From the NCBI RefSeq assembly GCF_026210795.1, contig NC_089435.1:930001-994000 (forward strand): a stretch of DNA of 64,000 nt, written 5' to 3'. Position numbers and translations under genes: made by a program. The notes beneath the pieces are model-generated. The model ran no database searches and had not been told where the DNA came from. It was given only the letters and a program-made list of their open reading frames with translations. The DNA comes from Rhizophagus irregularis (Eukaryota > Glomeromycota > Glomeromycetes > Glomerales > Glomeraceae). Positions 54,801-64,000 of the stretch are shown here, in pieces; the stretch's first letter is position 1; every line of letters begins with the position of its first letter.

Positions 54801-55722
54801 GTGTAAGTATCATTATAATTGTCAGAAAAATTCATTTTCAAAATTTATTCAGTTCTTTGGAATAACCCAAGATCCAAATAATTTAAATTATATAATAGTA
54901 ATGAGTTATGCAAAAAAAGGAAATTTGAGAAAATGTTTACCTGATATAATTAAATTTAAGTGGCAAGACAAGTTACAATTATTGAAAAAAATTATATTAG
55001 GACTTAAAGTAATTCATGAATCAAATTTAACTCATGGTGACTTTCATGATGGTAATATTTTAATGTCAGATAATTACAATGAATTATTTATTATTGATTT
55101 AGGATTATGTAAACCTATAGATGATTCACAGGATTCTGATAATGATGATAATGAAATTTATGGAATTTTACCTTACATGGCACCCGAAATATTAAGAAGA
55201 AATCCCTATACTCCAGCAAGTGATATTTATAGTTTTTCAATGATAATGTGGGAATTTACATCAGGTATTCCCCCATTTAAATATGAAGCAAATGATCAAA
55301 ACCTTATCTTAAGTATTTGTGAAGGGGAACGTCCTGAAATTATAAAAAATACTCCAAAATGTTATATAGATTTAATGAAAAAATGTTGGGATTCAAATCC
55401 TGCCAATAGACCAACCATAATTATGCTTGAAAATACTATATCTGAATGGATTAGATGTATTAATAAGTATTACGAATTAAACAGGGATGGAATTGGACAT
55501 TATGGAAATTATAACCATGAAGTAATTAATACTGATAATCAATTAAGAAATGATATGTTGGAATTTATAAAGGCAAACGAAGCTTTAGTACAAAAACAAG
55601 CAAATTCTTCTATTATACAATCTCATCCACAAGCATATTGTGTAAGTCGTACACTTACTGGAATTTCAGTTCAATCAGACCCAGTTCAAGAAAAGACTGA
55701 GTGTCTTGATTGTATGGTTTAA
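48869..55722 (+). CDS. Sel1-repeat protein kinase B (about 48 Sel1 repeats), 2259 aa
   Basis: Exons 48869-54727 (1953 codons) and 54802-55722 (306 codons plus stop), intron 74 nt, phase 0. Same architecture as kinase A: ribbon CLYCNKPFIEKLWCKEC; about 48 Sel1-like repeats of 36 residues between residues about 50 and 1790; ribbon CNECKQPDTDYQWCQQC; kinase with GGFSEIHKA, VILKTL, THGDFHDGNIL, DLG, MAPEIL. The kinase C-terminus is 12 residues longer than A. Several repeats have one extra Ala (QKVAAENGDNQEM), at least four cases, and one (LADSFNLGTEKN) is shortened. The donor is GTGTAG, weaker than A's GTATGT; without splicing the protein would end two residues later, before the kinase catalytic part. 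Repeats are very similar at DNA level, indicating recent tandem expansion. Role: likely scaffold plus Ser/Thr or Tyr kinase; substrate unknown. Confidence 0.93.
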
Positions 55723-56920
55723 GATTAATGATTCTGCTATTTATTCTTTATTTGCTGGATTATTTATCGGTTATTGTGTAGAAAATATTTATATATTTAT
55801 ACAATTCGTTACTATTATTTTTTTATAATTAATATAATTGCAACTGAATATTTACTTAAAATATTATCATAAAATTCACTTTTTGAAGTTATATCATCAA
55901 TACTAGACTTTTCAAAACAACTTCAGTTGCTTCTATCTATTTTCCGTCTAATTGATATTGATAAATTATTTTAGACAAAGTTCAGTTGATATATAGTTGT
56001 CTGGCAATGCTATATTTCCTAATGTCAAAACAATCTAAAGTTTAAAATATTTAAACATCTATGTTTATAAAAAAATTTATCCAATCATATAATCACTTTC
56101 TACCCTATGTGATTTTTGTGGCACATCAGCCTCATTTGCTTTTTTTCGTAACATTACCTTAGAAAAATTTTTTCGCTTCTCGCATTTTTAAAGTATAAAA
56201 AATATTGATTTCATGCTTTTAAAATTTCATATTTAATAAAATAAATAAATTATTTACTTTCTAAAAGTTAATAAAACACTAAAAATATGTTTTATTGGTA
56301 AAAAAAAAATGATAAGTTTGTTTGATTTTACATTGACATTTATGTCTGATTTATTAATAAACTAGAATATGCGATTTGCCAGGGGACTTCGTCCCCCAAA
56401 CATAACATTTATAATTAAAAAAATTTTTTGATATAAATAAATTGAATTGTATGTAAAATATTACCAAATAATAAAATTTTATTATAATTAAACCTATAAA
56501 AAATCATGTTTTTAATAAGGTTTTATACAATTTTTTCTTAAAAATAATGTTTCTAATCTATATAGGGATACGGAAAAATGCACAATTCCATATCACAAAA
56601 ATGTATCATTTTGCATGATTTGACCATAATTTATGCCGAATTTATATTGATTTGATCACAGAAATTACATAATTTAAGCATAGAATTTACACGATTTGGT
56701 TAATGAATTTACTGCTTAAATTACAATTATTAATATTAGTTGCATTTATATGAATTTGATTTTAATAATATTTTACTAAATTATTAAATCAAATATAAAA
56801 TCCTTAGTATCATGTGATTATAATTAGCCAATAATATAAATTAATTCTTATTATTTAAAATAATGACGTAAGTTGTAATAAGTGTTTTAAAGTTAATACA
56901 GCTACAAAAAAATAAAATTT
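55723..56920. other. Intergenic 3' of Sel1-kinase B, with one GC hairpin
   Basis: A/T-rich; the only notable item is GGGGACTTCGTCCCC at about 56383, a compact hairpin within AT-rich DNA. No gene. Confidence 0.45.
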
Positions 56921-58400
56921 TATGAAAATTAATATTCAAGTGCTTTTAACCTGCCTGAACAACTTTCAATTAATAAATAAAGTTGATTTCATTTGTCCAA
57001 AGTGGAGATATTACGCTCTAAATTAAAGAAAAATAGAAAAGAGAGTTAATATCATCAAGAAAAATGCAATCTTCTTTAAGCACTACACCTACATTCATGA
57101 AAATTAATATTCAAGTGCTTTTAATCTGCCTGAACAACTTTCAATTAATAAATGAAGTTGATTTCATTTGTCCAAAGTGGAGATATTACGCTCTAAATTA
57201 AAAAAAATAGAAAAGAGAGTTAATATCATCAAGAAAAATGCAATCTTCTTTAAGCACTACACCTACATTCATGAAAATTAATATTCAAGTGCTTTTAATC
57301 TGCCTGAACAACTTTCAATTAATAAATGAAGTTGATTTCATTTGTTCAAAGTGGAGATATTACGCTCTAAATTAAAAAAATAGAAAAGAGAGTTAATATC
57401 ATTAACAAAAATGCAATCTTCTCTAAGCACTACACCTACATTCATGAAAATTAATATTCAAGTGGTTTCAACCTGCCTGAACAACTTTCAATTAATAAAT
57501 GAAGTTGATTTCATTTGTCCAAAGTGGAGATATTACGCTCTAAATTAAAAAAATAGAAAAGAGAGTTAATATCATCAACAAAAATGCAATCTTCTCTAAG
57601 CACTACACCTACATTCATGAAAATTAATATTCAAGTGGTTTCAACCTGCCTGAACAACTTTCAATTAATAAATAAAGTTGATTTCATTTGTCCAAAGTGG
57701 AGATATTACGCTCTAAATTAAAAAATAGAAAAGAGAGTTAATATCATCAACAAAAATGCAATTTTCTCTAAGAACTACACCTACATTCATGAAAATTAAT
57801 ATTCAAGTGGTTTCAACCTGCCTGAACAACTTTCAATTAATAAATGAAGTTGATTTCATTTGTCCAAAGTGGAGATATTACACTCTAAATTAAAAAAAAA
57901 TAGAAAAGAGAGTTAATATTATCAAGAAAAATGCAATCTTCTTTAAGCACTACATCTACATTCATGAAAATTAATATTCAAGTGGTTTCAACCTGCCTGA
58001 ACAACTTTCAATTAATAAATGAAGTTGATTTCATTTGTCCAAAGTGGAGATATTACACTCTAAATTAAAAAAAAATAGAAAAGAGAGTTAATATTATCAA
58101 GAAAAATGCAATCTTCTTTAAGCACTACATCTACATTCATGAAAATTAATATTCAAGTGGTTTCAACCTGCCTGAACAACTTTCAATTAATAAATGAAGT
58201 TGATTTCATTTGTCCAAAGTGGAGATATTATGTTCTAAATTAAAAAATAGAAAAGAGAGTTAATATCATCAACAAAAATGCAATCTTCTCTAAGCACTAC
58301 ACCTACATTCATGAAAATTAATATTCAAGTGGTTTTAACCTGCCTGAACAACTTTTAATTAATAAATAAAGTTAATTTCATTTGTCCAAAGTGAAGATTA
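56921..58400. repeat. 174-bp satellite, about 8.5 copies
   Basis: Copies begin with ATGAAAATTAATATTCAAG at about 56922, 57097, 57270, 57443, 57617, 57789, 57963, 58138 and 58311 (the last partial). Length varies only in the oligo-A run after CTCTAAATT. Every complete copy contains a 34-codon frame (MKINIQVLL... to TAA) but base changes do not favour synonymous sites, so I do not call it a gene. Two subtypes (AAGTGCTTTTAA and AAGTGGTTTCAA) lie in blocks. Confidence 0.9.
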
Positions 58401-58974
58401 TAATGTATTTGGAAAAGAAGTTTAATTTAAAAAAATTTTATATAAAAAAAATGTAATATGAAAATTAAGAACTGAGTTGACAAAAATTTGAAATAACATG
58501 AATTTTAAATTAATTCTTTCATTAATTATAAATTCAAGTAGTTTAAAATAAAAATAGTAAGAAAAAATATTTTTTATGAAATATCACATTATTTTCTAAA
58601 AGAAAGTCTTATAAATTTAATTTGTAATTATGTAATATCCAAATATTTAATCTTACAAATAGAAAAAAAATGTAAAAAAAATTTATGATGTTTTATAAAA
58701 AAAGAAAAAATTTTAAATTTTTGAAAAAAAATTTCGTCTAACACTTTTTAATTGATTATCACAAGATCTGCATGATCATCTACACGTTTTAATTTTTTTA
58801 ACGAAAAAAAGAAATATATTTGAATATTTTATTTCTTTGTAAATCAATAACGATCAACAAAATTAAATACAAATATAAAACTTATTGCTTGATGCCGCAA
58901 GTTAATATGTAGTAAAAGTGGCACAAAAATGAATATTTTGTAATTTTATTCTAATGATATCAAAGAAGCAATAT
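58401..58974. other. AT-rich spacer
   Basis: No gene or repeat recognised beyond A- and T-runs. Confidence 0.4.
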
Positions 58975-59098
58975 TGCAATATTGCAATATTGCAATAACA
59001 ACGTCTATAGCTATAGCTATAGCTATAGCAATAGCAATAGCAATAGCAATAGCAATAGCAATAGCAATAGCTATAGCTATAGCTATATAGCTATATAG
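58975..59098. repeat. Microsatellite (CAATAT/CTATAG/CAATAG)n
   Basis: TTGCAATA three times, then CTATAG units, then CAATAG units, then CTATAG again and finally CTATATAG twice. The giant palindrome starts directly after it. Confidence 0.9.
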
Positions 59099-62000
59099 TA
59101 TGGCAAGCCGAGCTGGACTAAACTATCAGGCATTGGGCGGGTGAAAAATCAAGCATGGATTGACAAAATGTTACACCGTGCCTGACATTTTACCTGTTCA
59201 TGCTTGATATTCATCTGTCCGTGCTTGATATTTATCTGTACGTGTTTGATATTTTTATCTGTTCATGCTTGATGTTTATCTATCACGTGCTTGATATTTT
59301 TATCTGTTCATGCTTGATGTTTATCTGTTCATGCTTGATGTTTATCTGTACGTGCTTGATGTTTTATCTGTACGTGCTTGATGTTTTATCTGTACCGTGC
59401 TTGATGTTTATCTGTACGTGCTTGATATTTATCTGTACGTGCTTGATGTACGTGCTTGATGGTTTTATCTGTACGTGCTTGATGGTTTTATCCGACCATG
59501 CTTGACATTTTTATCCGTCCGTGCTTTATATTTTTATCCATCTGTGCTTGATATTTTTGTCCGTCTGTGCTTGATGTTTTTGTCCAACTGTGTTTGATTT
59601 AATCCAACTATACTCGATAATTTTATCTTTGTCAAAAATTAGTTTCTTTGTCAGCACAGGGTTGATATTTTGTTGGTCACATGTTTTTAAGTTTAGCGTA
59701 GTTTTAAAAAAAATTTTTTTTTTTATTGGCTTTTTTTTATAAACAAATTTTGTAGAGAATTTTTATTTTTAATATAGGCAAAGGCTTTGTTTGGTAGAAT
59801 TTCTTTGGGAATTTTTAATAAGATTTTTTTTGATAAAAAATTTCGTTAGAAAATTTTTTTCATTGATAGGGACATTTCTGAGTTTTTTTTTTTTGATGAT
59901 AATTTCGTTAAAAACTTTTATTTGATAGAAATTTTATTGGAGAATTTTTTTTTAATAAGATTTTTTTTTTGACATATACTTAATTTGTTGGAACAATTTT
60001 TTTTAACAGGAGAGATTTTTTTTTTTGATAGAGAATTAATTGAAAATTTTTTTTTTTTTTGTAGAAAATTATTTGAAGAATTTTTTTAATAGGGAAGATT
60101 TTTTTTTTTGATAGATAATTTCGTTACTAGAAAATTTTTTTAACTAGTGAGATTTTTTTTGATAGAGAATTTCGTTAGAATTTTTTTTTAATAGGACTGA
60201 GGGAGTTTTCCTTGATAAAGAATTCTTTTGGAATTTTTTTTAATAGGTGAAAGTATTTTTGACGGAGAATTTTATTAGAGAATTTTTTTTTTTTTTTGAT
60301 AGAAATTTTCAACATAGAATTTTCTTTTTAATAGGTAAGATTTTTTTTTTGATAGATCATTTCGTTAATAATTTTTTTAACAGGAGATTTTTTTTTTGAT
60401 AGAAAATTTCGGTAAAGAATTTTTTTTTTAGAATTTTTTTTTAATAGGAGGGAAGTTTTTTTTTGATAGAAATTCTTTTGAGAACTTTTTTAAATAGGTA
60501 AGAATCTTTGAATTTTTTTTTAATAGGGAAAATGTATTTTTTGATGGAAGATTTTCGTTAGAAATTTTTCTTAATCAGGGATATTTTTTTTTGATTGAGA
60601 ATTTCATTAGAGAATTGTTGGTTGAAAAGTTTTTTTATTTTTTTGATGGAGAATTTTGTTAGAAGTCTCAATAGAAAATTTTATTGAAAATAGTTTTTTT
60701 TTAATAAGGGTATTGAGAATTTTGGCTTGAAATTTTTTATTTAATAAAGAATTTCATTAGGAATCTTTTTTTTTTATAAAAAATTGGTTGAAAATTTATT
60801 GGAAATTTTTTATTAAATTTTACAATTTTAATAAATTTTTACTCCTCTTCGTCATCCCATAACTTCTTTTAATCTTCCATCGCTCCTTTTCGTCTCCCAT
60901 CACTCCTTTTCGTCTCCCATTGCTTCTTTTCGTCTCCCATCACGCCTCTTCGTCTCCTATCACTCCTTTTCGTCTCCCATCACTCTTTTTTGTCTCCCAT
61001 CGCTCCCTTTCGTCTCCTATCACTCCTCTTAATCTTCCCATCACTTCTTTTCGTCTCCTATCACTCCTCTTAATCTTCCCATCACTTCTTTTCGTCTCCC
61101 ATCACTCCTCTTAATCTTCCCATCACTTCTTTTCGTCTCCCATCACTCCTTTTTATCTCCCATCACTCCTCTTCGTCACCCATCACTCCTCTTCGTCTCC
61201 CATCACTTCTTTTCGTCTCCCATCACTCCTCTTCGTCTTTCATCACTTCCTTTTGTCTCCCATCACTCCTCTTAATCTTCCCATCACTTTTTTTTTTATC
61301 TCCCATCACTCCTCTTTGTCTCCAATCACTTCTTTTCGTCTCCCATCACTCCTTTTCGTCTCTCATCATGTCCTATTTCTCCTTTTTGTTTCCTATCACT
61401 TCTCATTACTCTTTTATTCCCTTTCATCTTCTATTACTTTCCATTACTCCATTGTTATTTTATTTTTTTATTAGCATCTTTTTCCTTGATCATTGTAATT
61501 TACTTATCTTTTTTATTTCTTGTTATTGTTTCTTTTATTTGTACACTTCAATAAAAATAAATATGGTGATTTTTTTCTTTAAAATCGTAAATGTGACTTA
61601 AATTTTAATATTTGTAAATAAAATTTAATTAAATAAGATATTTTGAATAAATATATTTGCAAAAAATTTTTTTTAAAAAATATCTTTTTAATAATAACCG
61701 ATCAAAAATTAGATAGTACATATATATTTGAAAAAAATAACCCAGGCGATGATCGCCCAGGCAATCCCAATTTTTATTTATATATTAAAAGTATTTAAAA
61801 TAGTAGATTTTCAAAAATGTTTCCAATTAATGATAAAAAGAAGAAACACTTCAAACAAATTTCTGCTATATACTTTTCTTAAAGTTAACATTATTAACTT
61901 TTTAATTTATGTCGGCTCATGCGGAGCTTTACTAGTATATAAAATTTGCTTAATTTACTGCTATTAAGGATTCTATCATAGTTTTTTTTTAATTTTATCT

Positions 62001-63576
62001 TAATCTTATTAATGTAATTTAGTAATTTTTTAATTTTATAAAAAAAGATCTCTAATGAAATTCTTTATTAAAAAAAAAATTTCAAGCCAAAATTCTCGAT
62101 ACCCTTATTAAAAAAAAAACTATTTTCTAACAAAATTCTCCATCAAAAAAATAAAAAAACTTTTCAACCAACAATTCTCTAATGAAATTCTCAATCAAAA
62201 AAAATATCCCTGATTAAGAAAAATTTCTAACGAAAATCTTCCATCAAAAAATACATTTTCCCTATTAAAAAAAAATTCAAAGATTCTTTACCTATTAAAA
62301 AAAGTTCTCAAAAGAATTTCTATCAAAAAAAAACTTCCCTCCTATTAAAAAAAAAAATTCTTTACCAAAATTTTCTATCAAAAAAAAAAATCTCCTGTTA
62401 AAAAAATTATTAACGAAATGATCTATCAAAAAAAAAAAAATTCTCTAATAAAATTCTCCGTCAAAAAATACTTTCACCTATTAAAAAAAATTCCCAAAAG
62501 AATTCTTTATCAAGGAAAACTCCCTCCTATTAAAAAAAATTCTTAACGAAATTCTCTATCAAAAAAAAATCTCACTTGTTAAAAAAATTTTCTAGTAACG
62601 AAATTATCTATCAAAAAAAAAATCTTCCCTATTAAAAAAATTCTTCAAATAATTTTCTGCAAAAAAAAAAAAAATTCTCAATTAATTCTTTATCAAAAAA
62701 AAAATCTCTCCTATCAAAAAAAATTGTTAAGTACATATCAAAAAAAAAATCTTATCAAAAAAAAAATTCTCCAATAAAATTTCTATCAAATAAAAGTTTT
62801 TAACGAAATTATCATCAAAAAAAAAACTCAGAAATGTTCCTATCAATGAAAAAAAATTTTCTAACGAAATTTTTTATCAAAAAAAATCTTATTAAAAAAA
62901 TTCCCAAAGAAATTCTATCAAACTAAGCCTTTGCCTATATTAAAAATAAAAATTCTCTACAAAATTTGTTTATAAAAAAAAGCCAATAAAAAAAAAAAAT
63001 TTTTTAAAACTATGCTAAACTTAAAACATGTGACCAACAAAATATCAACCCTGTGCTGACAAAGAAACTAATTTTTGACAAAGATAAAATTATTGAGCAT
63101 AGTTGGATTAAATCAAATACAGTTGGACAAAAACATCAAGCACAGACGGACAAAAATATCAAGCACAAATGGATAAAAACATAAAGCACGGACGGATAAA
63201 AATGTCAAGCATGGTCAGATAAAAACATCAAGCACGTACAGATAAAAACATCAAGCACGTACAGATAAATATCAAGCATGTACAGATAAACATCAAACAC
63301 GTACAAATAAAACATCAAGCACGTACAGATAAAACATCAAGCACGTACAGATAAACATCAAGCATGAACAGATAAAAATATCAAGCACGTGATAGATAAA
63401 CATCAAGCATGAACAGATAAAAATATCAAGCACGTACAGATAAATATCAAGCACGGGACAGATGAAAATCAAGCATAAACAGGTAAAATGTCAGACACGG
63501 GGTGACATTTTGTCAAGCCATGCTTGATATTTTATCGCACAATGTCTGATAATTATGTCCAACTCGGCTTGCCATA
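59099..63576. mobile_element. Giant palindromic element, 4478 bp, with arms of about 1.5-1.7 kb
   Basis: TATGGCAAGCCGAG at 59099 is mirrored by CTCGGCTTGCCATA ending at 63576. The left arm (59099 to about 60780) and right arm (about 62038 to 63576) match along their lengths: 21-23 bp units CGTGCTTGATATTTATCTGT at 59190-59610 are mirrored at 63110-63480; the segment TGCTGACAAAGAAACTAATT at about 63055 mirrors AATTAGTTTCTTTGTCAGCA at about 59638; the T-rich half (59700-60780) mirrors the A-rich half (62040-62990). ATATAG flanks both sides, but the left flank is a microsatellite of similar words, so a 6-bp target duplication is uncertain. The spacer (60781-62037) holds a 20-bp minisatellite and a segment shared with element A. 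No transposase. Confidence 0.85.
60840..61370. repeat. 20-bp minisatellite CTCCCATCACTCCTTTTCGT in the palindrome spacer
   Basis: The reverse complement of the element A unit. About 25 copies, some with TTAATCTTCCCATCACTTC insertions. The array is followed to 61770 by unique sequence that mirrors 39800-40240, including GCGATGATCGCCCAGGC near 61746. Plus-strand frames here are artefacts of the repeat. Confidence 0.9.
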
Positions 63577-64000
63577 ATATAGCTATAGTATAAGATTCAA
63601 CTACGAAGTTCACATGGTGCATTCCCAAAAAGATGAAAATCTGCATGAAGATCAGAGGACAAACTACAAATTAAGCGAAAAAGTGAATGAATAAGGAAGG
63701 TCATGCAGGATGATCACCACTTCAAAATCATACTATCGCCAAATAAGTACAATAAATAATACCTAAATAAATACAAAAACGCGTTTTATATAAAGAGATA
63801 TAAAAAATGTATAATGAGTTTAATATTGTTACTATAGTTGTTAAGCAACTTTATTTAGTCTTCAAAGAATAGTTTGCTTTGACCAAAGTACCAAAATTAT
63901 GTTCTAAATCTTTGTATAAAGAAGATAAACAACAAATAAAAACAGTTAATATAGTAATTAAAAATAATAAACCAGTAATAAATTTTATACTTAAATAATT
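63577..64000. other. Right-edge intergenic DNA, nothing assigned
   Basis: Starts with ATATAGCTATAG next to the palindrome. The rest is A/T-rich; a slightly GC-richer piece at 63600-63720 has no convincing frame. Confidence 0.4.

Noticed and set aside
59200-59505. Cys-rich 101-codon frame
   Set aside because: It translates the 21-23 bp CGTGCTTGAT repeat of the palindrome arm.
34778-63576. One large inverted duplication containing both Sel1-kinase genes and both minisatellites
   Set aside because: Distances do not fit: the mirrored minisatellite cores imply a centre near 50.8 kb, which lies inside kinase B, so the genes and the cores were not duplicated together.

Overview
The window looks like nuclear DNA of an arbuscular mycorrhizal fungus (Glomeromycotina, Rhizophagus-like). 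The base composition is extremely AT-rich, introns are short (about 60-100 nt) with GTAAGT/GTATGT-type donors, and the genes are of kinds known to be expanded in such genomes: Sel1-repeat/protein-kinase fusions, Tnp2/Plavaka and Tigger-type transposases, and CCHC-knuckle proteins. The organism call is inference from family content; no rRNA or mitochondrial marker is present.

Layout. 1-2.8 kb: a Tnp2-type transposase gene on the minus strand, broken by a 526-bp foldback element. 2.8-10.2 kb: AT-rich DNA with a MITE, hairpin-bearing tandem arrays and a zinc-knuckle gene whose 3' end is tandemly duplicated. 10.2-11.6 kb: a three-exon gene of unknown function. 14.5-16.2 kb: a multi-exon gene with in-frame stops, flanked by hairpin arrays (13.5-13.9 and 16.4-17.1 kb). 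17.7-23.7 kb: minisatellites around a small four-exon SANT/Myb-like gene (20994-21618, minus strand). 24.9-26.4 kb: a six-exon gene interrupted by one UGA. 27.1-30.3 kb: a seven-exon Plavaka-type transposase with one mutated splice donor. 31.8-34.7 kb: a complete Tigger-like Tc1/mariner element with 19-bp terminal inverted repeats and TA target duplications, itself hit by a 196-bp MITE. 34.8-38.7 kb (minus) and 48.9-55.7 kb (plus): two head-to-head Sel1-repeat/kinase genes of about 1286 and 2259 codons, the only long intact genes here. Between and beyond them lie foldback elements, a homogeneous 100-bp satellite, a 174-bp satellite and a 4.5-kb giant palindrome (59099-63576).

Most genes had to be assembled by hand from small exons. 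Intron phases agree in the SANT, six-exon, Plavaka, Tigger, 10-kb and Sel1-kinase models, which is the main support for them. Apart from the Sel1 kinases, the SANT gene and the zinc-knuckle gene, almost every larger coding region carries a lesion: a nonsense codon that a C-to-T change would explain (CGA to TGA, CAA to TAA), a mutated splice donor, or a MITE insertion with a 3-bp target duplication. The window reads as a transposon graveyard around a pair of living signalling-type genes. No CRISPR array, viral gene, rRNA or tRNA was recognised.
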